From NCBI RefSeq assembly GCF_001640025.1, contig NC_031674.1, positions 3,720,001 to 3,784,000 on the forward strand: a stretch of 64,000 bases of DNA, read 5' to 3'. A program made the position numbers and the translations under genes. A model generated the notes under the pieces. The model was not told the DNA's origin and ran no database searches. It was given only the letters and a program-made list of their open reading frames with translations. Position 1 is the first letter of the stretch; every line of letters starts with the position of its first letter. This stretch comes from Sugiyamaella lignohabitans. Lineage: Eukaryota; Ascomycota; Dipodascomycetes; Dipodascales; Trichomonascaceae. Positions 10,067 through 20,561 of the stretch are shown here, piece after piece.

Positions 10067-11602
10067 TCAATCCTTGTTCTTCTTCTTTTCCTTCTTCTCC
10101 TTCTTGTCCTTTTTGTCCTTCTTCTCTTTCTTGTCCTTCTTTTCCTTCTTATCAGACTTGGACTTTTTGCTCTTCTTAGGCGACTCTTCATCTTCGTCTC
10201 TCTTTCTCTTTTGCTTCTTGGTTTCCTCCTTAACTGGCTCCTCATCGTCACTGTCTTCATCATCAGAGTCGGCGTCCATTGCAGTGCTCTCAAGGGCATC
10301 AGCATCAGCATTGTAGCTGGCAGTGGGCTTCAAGGTAACCTTCTCCTGGCTACGACCGTTGACAACAGATCTAACAGAAGAGATCTCTCTTCCTTCCAAA
10401 GCACTCAATCTCTTCTCAATCTTAATTCTATCCTCAATACCAACAGTTGCAACGTCATCACGATCCTCAGCAAGAGCGTCGTATCTAAGACTGACCGAGG
10501 CCTTGGCAGCCAACATACGTGCAACCTTACCCTTATTACGTCCAGAAGCTTGACCAATGAGCGAGGCATGATAAATAAGACCGTATTTAGGGGTATCGTG
10601 TTTAGTCTTGAGAGCTCTGAAGAGAGCCTTCTCAGCACCAAGAATTTGAACGGTAGAAGCAGGGGCCTTGGCCAAGTTGATCAAACTACCAGCATGAGCA
10701 ATCAATCTAGCACCAACTAACTCACCCAATAAAGCAGTCAAATTAGGAGCAATGGCAGCCATACGGGCAGATAAATAACTTGACAACTGCTCACGGTACT
10801 CAGCAAAGCCAATGACTTGATCAGCAAGGCATTTGATATTCTCCAAATCGAATTCAGTGATTTCGGTACCCATGGAAACTTCGGCGGCTTCTTTGAGTTG
10901 GGTTTCGATTTCTTCTGGAAGTACTTCGGACAAATCAGTGTCAGAAGCATTAGATCTATAACCCATGACCTTAATAACCTTAGCATACGCAACATTGTCT
11001 TGAACGATTTTGGCCATTTCGGGGAAGTGCCATCCATACCATTCCTTAATTCTCATGGCATAAGTGTTGAGCTCCTTGTCGAGGTCGTCCAACAATGCAA
11101 TGGCTTGAACAATCATAGTATCCACCTTATCTGGCGAAAATTTCAGCTTGTGACGGCCCAAAGAGTGTGCTAAACCAAGAGACATGGTAGACAAGTCCTT
11201 GTCGGTCAGACCAGGTAACAAACTAGACAAGTTCTCACGAATGGCTCTGAATAAGTCCAAAGAGTTGGAGTCAGAGACAATAGAGAACGAAAGTCCTGGC
11301 AATTTGTTGATGGCATTTCCCAATTTTGCGTCAGCAACTACAAGGGAAGTCTTTTTTTCATCCTTAAACTCGTTCAAAAGGTTTGCAAGTTTATCCGAAA
11401 CTTTACCCTCGATGATTGCATTAACTTCTTCCAAAGCAGCACTGGCTGACTCAAACTTAGCAAAGGCCTTAACCTTGAACTGATTAGCAACCTGCTCAGG
11501 AGTTGAAAGCTCTTGGATCAGCTTATCCGACTTGTGGATCTTCTTGTCCTTAGCTTTCAATAAAGCATAACCAGCTGAGGTCTCGGTGAGAATGAATGTC
11601 AT
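10067..11602 (-). CDS. NOP58: Box C/D snoRNP core protein Nop58
   Basis: The product is 511 residues, the length of yeast Nop58. The order is an N-terminal NOP5NT domain ([21 protein letters not shown]), a coiled-coil region, the Nop domain (about residues 250-400, with [21 protein letters not shown] and [13 protein letters not shown]) and a C-terminal tail of Lys/Glu/Asp repeats ([10 protein letters not shown] type). Nop58 pairs with Nop56, fibrillarin and Snu13 in the nucleolus to guide 2'-O-methylation of rRNA and early processing of the 35S precursor. The KKE/D tail is typical of eukaryotic Nop56/Nop58 and is encoded by a purine-rich simple repeat at about 10070-10170. The identity is certain. 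It is divergently transcribed from the L-fuconate dehydratase-like gene. Confidence 0.97.
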   Translation of the reverse strand: MTFILTETSAGYALLKAKDKKIHKSDKLIQELSTPEQVANQFKVKAFAKFESASAALEEVNAIIEGKVSDKLANLLNEFKDEKKTSLVVADAKLGNAINKLPGLSFSIVSDSNSLDLFRAIRENLSSLLPGLTDKDLSTMSLGLAHSLGRHKLKFSPDKVDTMIVQAIALLDDLDKELNTYAMRIKEWYGWHFPEMAKIVQDNVAYAKVIKVMGYRSNASDTDLSEVLPEEIETQLKEAAEVSMGTEITEFDLENIKCLADQVIGFAEYREQLSSYLSARMAAIAPNLTALLGELVGARLIAHAGSLINLAKAPASTVQILGAEKALFRALKTKHDTPKYGLIYHASLIGQASGRNKGKVARMLAAKASVSLRYDALAEDRDDVATVGIEDRIKIEKRLSALEGREISSVRSVVNGRSQEKVTLKPTASYNADADALESTAMDADSDDEDSDDEEPVKEETKKQKRKRDEDEESPKKSKKSKSDKKEKKDKKEKKDKKDKKEKKEKKKNKD

Positions 11603-12390
11603 CTTGATATTAGATGTTTGTGACCACCTGCGAATCCCAACTATTTGATTCTCGAGCTTTGGAAAAATATAACAAAACTCAAAAGATCAAACGACAACCT
11701 AGGTGTTTTCAATTCCTGTGTCGAATATATGAGGTACAGAACAGAAAAAAATTCTAGTTTGAGATGCTTTTCATTTTTTTTTTCATGCATAAAAATCTCG
11801 GGTTAGGTCTACCAGCACCTTGGATTTAACTCCCTTCCTCCTTTCCTTTAGTAGGGTTTTACAATCTGATAAGAACATAAGTACAACCCTTAACCGAAGT
11901 ATATATTTTGGCTTTATAGTAAGGAGCTCCGTCCAATTGTAAGTGAAATTCCGCTGCATCTGGGTAGTTACCATTTAACCATTGATAGTTTTGTTGAGAT
12001 TTGTGGAGTCACCGTGCTCAGCCACTAAAGTTTCTTAAGTTTCGAAATTAAGATGTGGGTGTAATCTTGGCTTATGGTCAGGTTAACAGGGTGGCCCCGG
12101 ACAGCTGGCTTTCGTGGCTCGACGGATGGAGTGCCAGAAGTAATTCCATGCCGTTCAATTATGTCTTAACTGTGCATATTCCACAACTACCCCACGTACT
12201 CCCCCTGAAATATTCGCGGTACTTCATTACACCGGGCCGCTTATCCCCGCATAATTACTACCCCCACGTAAATGTTTACTTCCGTTCGACTCAGTTCCGT
12301 GGGGTCCTATTGGAATATAAATATTCAAGTGAGGACCCTACTATTCTTCGCTAAACTATAATTAAAAGTAAAAAGTGTTAGAAGTGCACA
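11603..12390. promoter_or_regulatory. Divergent promoter region, NOP58 / fuconate dehydratase-like gene
   Basis: This 788-base gap is AT-rich near NOP58 and GC-richer near the plus-strand gene. A TATAAATA box lies at 12316-12323, 68 bases before the ATG at 12391. Upstream of it are several C-runs (CCCCCTGAAA near 12201, ATCCCCGC near 12244, ACCCCCACG near 12260) that look like stress-response (CCCCT) or zinc-finger sites. A 99-residue frame at 12055 starts without an ATG and is not supported as a gene. Confidence 0.45.
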
Positions 12391-13734
12391 ATGACCGTGA
12401 TTACTGGATACAAAGTGAGAGACATTAGATTCCCAACGTCTTTGGACAAAACTGGGTCCGATGCCATGAATGATGCTGGCGACTACTCTGCTGCGTACAT
12501 TATTTTTGAGACTGACAAGCCTTCTCTCGAGGGCCACGGAATGACATTTACCATTGGACGCGGTAATGATATTGTTGTATATGCCATTCAGTATTTCGCT
12601 GAGAAGCTCAAAGGCAGAACATTAGAAGATATTACCTCTGATATTGGTGGTACTTGGAAATCGTTGGTCGCCGATTCTCAATTGAGATGGATCGGTCCTG
12701 AGAAAGGTGTAATTCATTTGGCCCTTGGTGCCACTGTCAATGCTATCTGGGATCTGTGGGCTAAATCCGAGAACAAGCCATTGTGGAAGTTGATCGCTGA
12801 CTTCACCCCTGAGCAATATGTTGCAGCTATCGATTTCAGGTATCTCACCGATGCTCTGACCCCTGAGGAAGCCTTGGAAATGCTCAGAAAGGCTGAAAAG
12901 GGCAAAAAAGAAAGACTTCAAGATGCATTAAACAATAAGGCTGTCCCAACTTATACTACTTCTGCTGGTTGGTTAGGCTACAGCGATGATAAAATGAGAG
13001 CTCTGCTCCAACAATCAATCAAAGATGGCTACAAACATTTTAAGTTGAAGGTCGGTGGAAATGTCGAAAATGATAAGCGTCGTCTACAGATTGCCAGAGA
13101 AGAAATAGGCCCTGATGCTGTATTAATGATCGATGCTAATCAAATCTGGTCTGTCCCCGAAGCCATTGAATATGTCAAAGCCCTTAAAGACTACAAGCCA
13201 TATTTTATTGAGGAGCCCACGTCTCCTGATGACATCTTAGGCCACTTGGCTGTCAAAAATGCTCTTAAACCATATGGTATTAAGGTGGCAACTGGCGAGA
13301 TGTGTCAGAACAGAGTTATTTGGAAGCAGCTTCTTCAGTCGGGTGCAATTGATGTGGCTCAAATTGATTCTTGTCGTTTAGGCGGTGTTAATGAAGTCCT
13401 TTCAGTTTTGTTATTAGCCAACAAATTCAACATCCCCATTGTGCCCCACTCTGGTGGAGTTGGTCTCCCTGAATATACTCAACACATCTCAACTATTGAC
13501 TACGTTAGTGTGTCAGGAAAACTCTCACTATTAGAGTATGTCGATCATTTACATGAGCATTTTCAACATCCTTCCAAGGTTAAGGATGGATACATTGTTA
13601 CTCCCTTAGAGCCTGGATACTCGGTACAGGTCAAACCATCTGCATGGGAGGACTATGGCTACCCTAATGGAAACTGGTGGAAATCGCCTGCTGCTGAAGG
13701 CATTGCAAATAGAGTTGTTCTCAATAAACCTTGA
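12391..13734 (+). CDS. L-fuconate dehydratase-like enzyme (enolase superfamily, MR subgroup)
   Basis: The product is 447 residues, the usual size of L-fuconate dehydratase and human ENOSF1. The N-terminal capping domain (VRDIRFPTSLDKTGSDAMN) is followed by the barrel. Key residues are visible: the Lys pair in HFKLKVGG (near 219-221), metal ligands Asp in MIDANQIW (near 248), Glu in FIEEPTSPDD (near 274) and Glu in TGEMCQNRV (near 302), and the catalytic His in VPHSGGVGLPEY (near 350). The family dehydrates six-carbon acid sugars, in the known case L-fuconate to 2-keto-3-deoxy-L-fuconate, using Mg. Saccharomyces lacks it, while many filamentous fungi have it. The true substrate here is unproven. 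The neighbour AMS1 also acts on sugars but no operon-like link is implied. It begins with a good TATA box at 12316. Confidence 0.88.
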   Translation: MTVITGYKVRDIRFPTSLDKTGSDAMNDAGDYSAAYIIFETDKPSLEGHGMTFTIGRGNDIVVYAIQYFAEKLKGRTLEDITSDIGGTWKSLVADSQLRWIGPEKGVIHLALGATVNAIWDLWAKSENKPLWKLIADFTPEQYVAAIDFRYLTDALTPEEALEMLRKAEKGKKERLQDALNNKAVPTYTTSAGWLGYSDDKMRALLQQSIKDGYKHFKLKVGGNVENDKRRLQIAREEIGPDAVLMIDANQIWSVPEAIEYVKALKDYKPYFIEEPTSPDDILGHLAVKNALKPYGIKVATGEMCQNRVIWKQLLQSGAIDVAQIDSCRLGGVNEVLSVLLLANKFNIPIVPHSGGVGLPEYTQHISTIDYVSVSGKLSLLEYVDHLHEHFQHPSKVKDGYIVTPLEPGYSVQVKPSAWEDYGYPNGNWWKSPAAEGIANRVVLNKP

Positions 13735-14111
13735 TAAATATGTAACTTATGTCAATAGAATGTATTATTTTAAATGAAGCACCCATTGTGTTCGGGCCGT
13801 AATCCCCACGCCAGTGCCCCAAATGCGATGATAGCAGTAATAATTTTAGGTTTCATCTTGGATGAGTTATATTAATCAATAAACCTGCTGGAAACCAATA
13901 CCCCAACCGCTATCGCATGAACAGCAGTATAACCTTACCTCTATCGACACATGTCGGACACGATCTGCATAATATTGTCTTACCCCCACTAGAGTTCTAA
14001 TTCAAGCCATCTGTCCACAACATCCACACACAGCGGTAGGAAAGCTTTTGTCATTTGTGAATCTCCGATCTGTTGGGACCGCGTATATAAATCGTAAAAG
14101 GGTTTTGTATA
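13735..14111 (+). promoter_or_regulatory. Promoter region of AMS1
   Basis: This 377-base gap between two plus-strand genes carries C-rich patches (CCCCACGCC near 13806, ACCCCAACC near 13901, ACCCCCACT near 13983). A TATATAAA lies at 14084-14091, only 20 bases before the AMS1 ATG, which is closer than normal for a used TATA box. Confidence 0.4.
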
Positions 14112-17100
14112 ATGAGTTCATATCCTCATTTGTTATCGCAACCCATCGCGAAGAAAGTCGATTCAATCTACCGCAACCGTTTGGGTCTCTTCTTACAAAA
14201 TGGCCAATACAAAACCCACAGTTTGCCAGCTACCTACGACTTGAAACGTATCTCCTCGGAGGATTCAGTGGTTCTTTATGTTTACTCAGTTGATGGTACT
14301 GAAAGACCCAGTTTTGAATCAGCAACGTCTAATGCTACGACTTACCGCCTGGCAAAGGTAGGTGACAGTTTTGGTCCTTCATGGAGTACACATTGGTTCC
14401 GTGTCACGATTAAAGTTCCGTCAGACTGGAAAAAGATATCTGATGAAGTTATTTTCCACTGGGATTGTGGTAACGAAGGGTTTGTGTTCTTAGAGGATGG
14501 AAGACCACAAGTCGGATTATCTGGCGAAGAGAGACAAGAGTGGATTCTCCCAAAAGATTGGGTAAAGGACGGTAAATGGCATACATTTTATATTGAAACT
14601 AGTTGCAATGCTATGTTTGGCAATGCAGACCCTCACGACAATATCCAGCCACCTACAAGTGATAGATATTATAAATTGGCTACTGCTGATTTAGTTTTAC
14701 CAAACAAGACGGCCCGTGCGTTGAAACATGACTATGCTGCCATTATGGATTGTGCTTTGAATCTCTCAGAAGATTCTTGGCAAAAGCATCGCGCCTTGGA
14801 AGTTGCTAATGAGATTATTGACACTTTTGATGAGGCTGATCCTGATACAACTCTTCCGAAGTGTAGAGAAATTGCTGCCAAATTCCTTGGTAACCAGGTT
14901 GACTCAGCTGCAATTTTCGACTCGACTGCTAGTGTAGAAAGGGTTATGAATGGCTCAGAGGCTGTGATAAGTGGTTTAGGACATTGCCATATCGATACCG
15001 CTTGGCTCTGGCCCTATGCTGAGACTCGTCGAAAAATTGGACGTTCGTGGGCAAGTCAATTGGATCTGATTCAGCGTTACCCTGAGTATAATTTCGCTTG
15101 CTCACAAGCAGTGCAATATCAGTGGCTCAAGGAGGACTATCCAGAGTTATTTGAGCGTCTAAAAAAGCAAGTCGAAGCCGGTAGATTTATTCCGGTCGGC
15201 GGTTCTTGGGTAGAGTGTGATACTAACATTCCTTCCGGCGAATCTGTTGCTCGTCAGTTTTTATACGGTCAAAGGTTCTTCCAGGATAATTTCAACCTTC
15301 GTTCGAATACTTTTTGGCTGCCAGACACTTTTGGTTATAGTGCACAAATTCCTCAGCTCTGTCGTCAGGCGGGAATAGAGCGGTTTTTGACTCAGAAATT
15401 GAGCTGGAACAACATCAACAAGTTCCCCAACACCACTTTCAATTGGGTGGCCCTGGATGGTAGTCAAGTTATTTGTCATATGCCACCTGCTGACACTTAC
15501 AACTCCAATTGTTCCGTTTCTGAGCTGAAACTGTCGGTCAACAACAACAAGAATCGTGGCATTCATGAAAAGTCGTTGCTTTTGTTTGGTTATGGTGACG
15601 GTGGTGGTGGCCCTACAACTGACATGTTGGAGAGAATGCGAAGAAACAGAGGAATTTCAGACACAGTAGGTGAAATACCCCGGGTTGAAATGCATGGTAA
15701 TGTTGACAAATTTTTTGACCAAATTGCTGTGAGAACTGATGAGGGAAAGAAACTTGTTTCTTGGATAGGCGAACTTTACTTTGAGTTTCACCGTGGTACT
15801 TATACTACTCAAGCGAATACAAAGAAGAACAATAGGGCCAGCGAGGTCTTGCTCCACGATGTTGAGTTTGCTGCCACTATTGCTTCAATTGTCAACCCTG
15901 CCTACCAGTATCCCAAGGCAAAGATTGACGAGATGTGGGAGCTCACTTTGTTGAACCAATTTCATGACGTTTTACCAGGATCGTCCATAGAGATGGTGTA
16001 TCAGGATGTTGATAACATCTATTCGGAAATTAACAAGATTGGTACTGAGATTTTGCGTGGATCTCTCGATGCTACTGGTATCCACCTCGTCGACGATGGC
16101 ACTCAAACTACGAATTTGCTGGGCCTCAATACGCTTCCTTGGCAGAGATCTGAAATTGTCAAAGTGCCTATAGTTTCAAAAGGTAGTGTTGGCTCGGAAT
16201 ATGTTCACCTTGTCTCAGACCCGTCATCACAAGCTCTCGCCTTCTCGGCAGTCAGTCAAAAATCAAATAGTCCAACTGTGACAGTGAAGGAAGTGAAGAA
16301 AGGCGTGTTTGTCTTTGAGAATTCAAATCTCCGTGCCACTATCACCGGAGGCTTATTGACAAGCCTTTACGATAAGGCGAATAACTACGAGATGGTCCCC
16401 GAAAATGAGAAGGGTAATCAGTTCGTTATTTTTGAAGATCAGCCATTAAATTGGCAAGGTTGGGATACAGAAGTTTATTCTCTCAACAAGGCCAAGAAGG
16501 TACCTGCCGGTACAACTAAAATAGTGGAAAATGGGCCCTTGCATGCGGCCATTGTCGTAGAACAACAAATCAGTGAGCGTAGTTGGATCAAGACAACTAT
16601 CTCTCTAGACGCTGTTGTTGACACAGACCCTCTAGGGGGTACTAGTAACCTCTCTTGTTTAGAGTACAACAGTGAGGTTGAATGGCGCGAGTCTTGTAAA
16701 TTTCTCAAAGTTGAATTTCCTGTTGATGTTCATGAGGACTTTGCTACATATGACTCGATGTATGGCAGTGTTAAAAGACCGACTCATTATAATACAATGT
16801 GGGACGTTGCCAAGTTTGAAGTCTGTTGTCACAAATACGCAGACTTATCTGACTTCTCTTACGGTGTAACTGTTCTCAATGATTCCAAGTATGGTTTCTC
16901 GGCACATGGAAATATCATGAGACTGTCTTTATTGCGGTCAGCAAAAGCTCCCGATGGAAATGCTGACATGGGAAGACATAATATCAGATATGCTATTTTG
17001 GGACATGCAGGAAGGATCAATGCTAACGTCATTCGCGTGGCCCACAACTTCAATCACCCATTGAGAGTGTTTTCAGTACAGGATGATAGCAAAATTGCGG

Positions 17101-17453
17101 CTTCAACTGCTCTTTACAAGGTTGGAACCTTAGTTCGCTTTTCTGGCCCTGAAAATATTATTGTCAGCGCTGTTAAAAGGGGAGAAGATGATCCTGATGT
17201 CATTTCAAATGCAAAGACTACCAACATTGGCGCTCGTAAGACCAAATCTGTTATTGTTCGCCTTCATGATAGTTTGGGAGGGAAGACCTCGGGTGATATT
17301 GTTACGTTGTTGCCAGTCAAAAAGGTCTTCAAATCAAACATTCTTGAGGATGACGGAGAAGAAGTTGAGTTCCACGCGTCTTCTGATGGAGTGCATATTC
17401 CAGTCACTCTGAGAGCCTTCGAAATTGCCACCTACAGACTTGAACTTGCTTAA
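14112..17453 (+). CDS. AMS1: Alpha-mannosidase, GH38 (cytosol-to-vacuole type)
   Basis: The product is 1113 residues, close to yeast Ams1 (1083). The N-terminal stretch with YRNRLGLFLQNGQY and GDSFGPSWSTHWFRV is typical of the Ams1 branch and supports this start. The GH38 catalytic domain has the zinc ligands in GHCHIDTAWLWPYAETRRK (His/Asp near 290-292) and the nucleophile Asp in WLPDTFGYSAQIPQL (near 402). The middle and C-terminal beta domains follow (LTLLNQFHDVLPGSSIEMVY). There is no signal peptide: Ams1 is taken into the vacuole by the Cvt/autophagy route, where it trims free oligosaccharides and degrades glycans. It is the largest intron-free metabolic gene in the window. Confidence 0.96.
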   Translation: MSSYPHLLSQPIAKKVDSIYRNRLGLFLQNGQYKTHSLPATYDLKRISSEDSVVLYVYSVDGTERPSFESATSNATTYRLAKVGDSFGPSWSTHWFRVTIKVPSDWKKISDEVIFHWDCGNEGFVFLEDGRPQVGLSGEERQEWILPKDWVKDGKWHTFYIETSCNAMFGNADPHDNIQPPTSDRYYKLATADLVLPNKTARALKHDYAAIMDCALNLSEDSWQKHRALEVANEIIDTFDEADPDTTLPKCREIAAKFLGNQVDSAAIFDSTASVERVMNGSEAVISGLGHCHIDTAWLWPYAETRRKIGRSWASQLDLIQRYPEYNFACSQAVQYQWLKEDYPELFERLKKQVEAGRFIPVGGSWVECDTNIPSGESVARQFLYGQRFFQDNFNLRSNTFWLPDTFGYSAQIPQLCRQAGIERFLTQKLSWNNINKFPNTTFNWVALDGSQVICHMPPADTYNSNCSVSELKLSVNNNKNRGIHEKSLLLFGYGDGGGGPTTDMLERMRRNRGISDTVGEIPRVEMHGNVDKFFDQIAVRTDEGKKLVSWIGELYFEFHRGTYTTQANTKKNNRASEVLLHDVEFAATIASIVNPAYQYPKAKIDEMWELTLLNQFHDVLPGSSIEMVYQDVDNIYSEINKIGTEILRGSLDATGIHLVDDGTQTTNLLGLNTLPWQRSEIVKVPIVSKGSVGSEYVHLVSDPSSQALAFSAVSQKSNSPTVTVKEVKKGVFVFENSNLRATITGGLLTSLYDKANNYEMVPENEKGNQFVIFEDQPLNWQGWDTEVYSLNKAKKVPAGTTKIVENGPLHAAIVVEQQISERSWIKTTISLDAVVDTDPLGGTSNLSCLEYNSEVEWRESCKFLKVEFPVDVHEDFATYDSMYGSVKRPTHYNTMWDVAKFEVCCHKYADLSDFSYGVTVLNDSKYGFSAHGNIMRLSLLRSAKAPDGNADMGRHNIRYAILGHAGRINANVIRVAHNFNHPLRVFSVQDDSKIAASTALYKVGTLVRFSGPENIIVSAVKRGEDDPDVISNAKTTNIGARKTKSVIVRLHDSLGGKTSGDIVTLLPVKKVFKSNILEDDGEEVEFHASSDGVHIPVTLRAFEIATYRLELA

Positions 17454-18022
17454 AAATATAATAATATATATATAAATTTTCTAAAGCATTAAATAAACTC
17501 GTCGATTATAGATTGACCTGCAAAGCTCTTTCCACCGTTGTTATCTCTGTTGTCTAAATATTGAATTGTGCATCTGCAATTCGGACCGCATCATAGGATT
17601 ACTACTTAGGGAAGTAAACGGTTCGGCAAGACATTTAATGATAAGCACTCTTGAGCGCCTTGAGCGGCGCTTTTTACACGTTATCAGGTGTAGTAAATAT
17701 CACATGAAAGAACATCTTACAGGATTACATTTAGGACTGACGACGATCTTCGAGCTGAAATTTTCTTAGCTTCCACAACTCTTCTATTCTTTATTAGGTT
17801 TAAAACCGTTGCTGGCATTTATACCTCTATAGCAGAGTCTGGAGCTTAGAATTAATTTCGTGAAACGTGGAGGAAAGTCAACGGTTGACCCATTGGAATT
17901 GTATTGGTTCCGGCTAGGCCGTATAGGTACGTGCGTGTCCGTTTATTGTAAACAGTTTTACAGAAACAGGTGGGTCTCTCTTGATTACACAGGATTCTAA
18001 TAACTATATATTGTGCATAATA
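17454..18022 (+). promoter_or_regulatory. Intergenic region upstream of DGK1
   Basis: This 569-base region has an AT-rich 3' flank of AMS1 (ATAATATATATATAAA at 17458-17475) followed by the DGK1 promoter. A palindromic patch, TTGAGCGCCTTGAGCGGCGC, lies near 17651-17671. I see no gene. Confidence 0.35.
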
Positions 18023-19027
18023 ATGGCCTCGCTCAACGGACTTCAGAAACCGCTAGCTAAGCGGGACGAATTATTTCATATGATCCACGATAGTGAAACT
18101 GGATCTATATCATCAGAGTCGATTCACGACAATGCTAGCCTATCGTTTTCAACTTCATCTTCAGATTCCATAAGTGACTCTGTATCTCGCTCGTCTTCGT
18201 TAGCATCGTTTCCTGATAGCGGTCAAGTTAACTTTGGTGAGTCTCTTACCGTTCCAACGTCTTCTCTCACCTCAGAGTCCAAATCACCATCTGCTGTCTC
18301 ATTGGTGACAATTCCTTCGCATCAAACATTCCGCTCATTTATTCATAGACATGAAATCCCTCGTAAGATATTGCATATTTCAATTGGTTTCATCACCCTG
18401 TGGCTATATACCCAAGGGTTTCTCATCTCACAAATAACGCCTGTTCTTACCACCATGTTTATCATTATCGGTGGGACCGATCTAATCCGATTTAGAAATG
18501 AGCATTTCAACAAATTTTACGTCAGTGTGATGGGATTCTTAATGCGGGAGAAAGAGGTAAATAGTTATAATGGCGTTATTTGGTACCTATTGGGGTTGAT
18601 ACTTGTTTTTGTCTCATTTCAAAAAGACATCTGTTTGCTAGCTGTGCTGTTACTCTCTTGGGCTGATACTGCTGCCTCCACCATTGGTAGGGCCTATGGC
18701 CATCTTACCCCCAAAATTGGAAACAAGTCTCTGGCTGGCTCTAGTGCTGCATTCCTAACTGGGGTTATGAGTACATTACTTCTGTATGGATTTTTCATCC
18801 CACGTTACAATTATTTTAACGCACCGGGGGATATTTTATGGTCTCCAGAAACATCTCTAGTGCCTCTATGGGTGTTTGCCATCGTCACCGGTGCAGTAGC
18901 TTCGTTATCAGAAGCAATTGACATAGTTGATGATAACTTTTCAATACCTGTTTTCTCGTCCATGTTTATGTGGACTTTCATAAGGTTAACTAGTACCGGG
19001 TCATATGAGTCCTCCGTATTCGCATGA
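18023..19027 (+). CDS. DGK1: CTP-dependent diacylglycerol kinase
   Basis: The first ATG of the frame is 18023, giving 334 residues; upstream codons in the frame lack ATG. About 95 Ser-rich, probably cytosolic residues come first, then a membrane domain of the CTP-transferase family. Landmarks are EIPRKILHISIGFITLWLYT, GGTDLIRFR, the MREKEVNSYNGVIWYLLG segment and SWADTAASTIGRAYG, followed by SLAGSSAAFLTG. Dgk1 sits in the ER and nuclear membrane and uses CTP to phosphorylate diacylglycerol to phosphatidate, opposing the Pah1 phosphatase and favouring membrane lipid over triacylglycerol. The lipid-droplet perilipin gene lies 3.5 kb away. It converges on MTC1. Confidence 0.9.
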   Translation: MASLNGLQKPLAKRDELFHMIHDSETGSISSESIHDNASLSFSTSSSDSISDSVSRSSSLASFPDSGQVNFGESLTVPTSSLTSESKSPSAVSLVTIPSHQTFRSFIHRHEIPRKILHISIGFITLWLYTQGFLISQITPVLTTMFIIIGGTDLIRFRNEHFNKFYVSVMGFLMREKEVNSYNGVIWYLLGLILVFVSFQKDICLLAVLLLSWADTAASTIGRAYGHLTPKIGNKSLAGSSAAFLTGVMSTLLLYGFFIPRYNYFNAPGDILWSPETSLVPLWVFAIVTGAVASLSEAIDIVDDNFSIPVFSSMFMWTFIRLTSTGSYESSVFA

Positions 19028-19190
19028 TACCTCTCCAATTGCATCTGTATAATTTATAGAAAGAGAATACTAATTCATGACTACGAGATACCCATCCAGC
19101 GCAGTGGGTTCATTAGCACCAAAATTATAAAATGCTTTCCAAAAAAATCAAAATATTATGCATATATTCGTATAAATTAAAATAGACTAG

Positions 19191-20561
19191 CTAAGACTTC
19201 TCCTTTTCTTCTTCAACTGCTTTCGTAACTGTGAAAAGACTATCAGTTCCCATGCGTTTGGCAACATAACTTTGAGCGGCGATTCCGACAGCCAGGCCAA
19301 GTCCTTCTTCTACCCAATCAATGACCCACTCACGAGGGTCAGCTTCAAATGCCTGGAATGTACTGTCTGGGCTGTCAAGCCATTCGGCCCATTGATAAGG
19401 GAATGGCTGTGACACAGATGAAAATTTAATATCATTATTGGGGTCGTAAAGGTAAATTACGAAAACAAAGGTAGACGATGACGAAGATGAAATGATATGA
19501 TTGTCAGATTGGCCGGAAGCAGCAATAGCGGTAGCGCTTTCGTCGCCGATGACGGCAGGTTGGATCGAAAGAAAAACGTCAGAAACTCTAACTACAGGAG
19601 AGTCACTTTCCGAACGGTCGTCTGACGATGGAGTCTCTTTAGCGGATTTGCTCTCAGTAGTCTTACTTTTGTCCTGCGATTTGCGGACAAAGTCTTCTAT
19701 ATTGGCAGCAGCAAGTTTAATGGCCTGGTCAAGAGGTCCTTTGAAAATACCTAATTCACGTCTCTGTTGAGCATCCGATCCTCTCCTGTGCCTTTCCTTG
19801 CCTTTTTGAACAATCATAGTCAAATCACCACCGCCCTCTACTTGCTGCATAACTCTTTCAAACACACCATATACAATTGAATCCAGAGCTGGATATCCCA
19901 CCATATCGTGGAAAATATTGATCTTTAATTGTTCATGACGAGAAATGGGTGGTGCAATTGTTTCCAAGACGGATGTGAGAGTCGATTGCAATAAACCTTT
20001 ACTAAGACCAAGTCTTGAAATCCCACCTCCAAGGCTCTCTAATGCTCGTTGTTGTGATTGCTGCAGTTGCTGGACTTCAGGCTGGAATTCTTTAACCCTC
20101 GCTTCTGCTTGCTTTACAGCAGAAGAGGCCGTATCCCACAGACCCCCTTTATTTCTAGACCACCAGCTTGTAATAGATGAAATTGCATCGGGGATAGGGT
20201 CTGCCGTGGAATCAGACACCGTACTAGAAGTAGGTTCTACCGAACCAGCTTTCGTAGCATTACCCTCAACGCTGCCTTCAGTAGAGACGACGCCTTCAAC
20301 ATTCTCCTTTTCATTCGTACTTTCAACGACATTGCTGGCTTTCTTATTTTTCATATTCGACAAAGCTGGGGAGTTCTTTCCTGAGGCCGTAGGGTTCTTG
20401 GTCAATGAATCCAAAAACCCCATGATATCATCCTCTTTCTCGGTCTCAGTAGCAGCATTTGCATTCTTCTCTTTTTTTTTGTTGTTGCTTACGGCTGCTT
20501 TTGTTTCTTTTTCAAGAGAATCAAGCAAATCAAGAACGTCTTCGTTTGATTTGGACGCCAT
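19191..20561 (-). CDS. MTC1: Mtc1-like protein (maintenance of telomere capping 1 family)
   Basis: The product is 456 residues, against 478 for Saccharomyces Mtc1. The N-terminus carries two short repeated Leu-rich motifs (DVLDLLDSLEKE and DDIMGFLDSLTKN) of the family. The segment AISSITSWWSRNKGGLWDTASSAVKQAEA is the most conserved block. A conserved C-terminal beta-rich domain follows (FVIYLYDPNNDI, QWAEWLDS, EWVIDWVEEGLGLAVGIAAQSYVAKRMG). The region around residues 85-125 is Ser/Thr/Glu-rich and disordered. In yeast the protein is linked genetically to telomere capping but associates with COPI vesicles and Golgi trafficking; the mechanism is not settled. It lies in tandem with RPL20. Confidence 0.85.
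   Translation of the reverse strand: MASKSNEDVLDLLDSLEKETKAAVSNNKKKEKNANAATETEKEDDIMGFLDSLTKNPTASGKNSPALSNMKNKKASNVVESTNEKENVEGVVSTEGSVEGNATKAGSVEPTSSTVSDSTADPIPDAISSITSWWSRNKGGLWDTASSAVKQAEARVKEFQPEVQQLQQSQQRALESLGGGISRLGLSKGLLQSTLTSVLETIAPPISRHEQLKINIFHDMVGYPALDSIVYGVFERVMQQVEGGGDLTMIVQKGKERHRRGSDAQQRRELGIFKGPLDQAIKLAAANIEDFVRKSQDKSKTTESKSAKETPSSDDRSESDSPVVRVSDVFLSIQPAVIGDESATAIAASGQSDNHIISSSSSSTFVFVIYLYDPNNDIKFSSVSQPFPYQWAEWLDSPDSTFQAFEADPREWVIDWVEEGLGLAVGIAAQSYVAKRMGTDSLFTVTKAVEEEKEKS

Noticed and set aside
12055..12354. 99-codon frame upstream of the fuconate dehydratase-like gene
   Set aside because: It starts with a non-ATG codon, overlaps the TATA box and promoter motifs, and has no homology.
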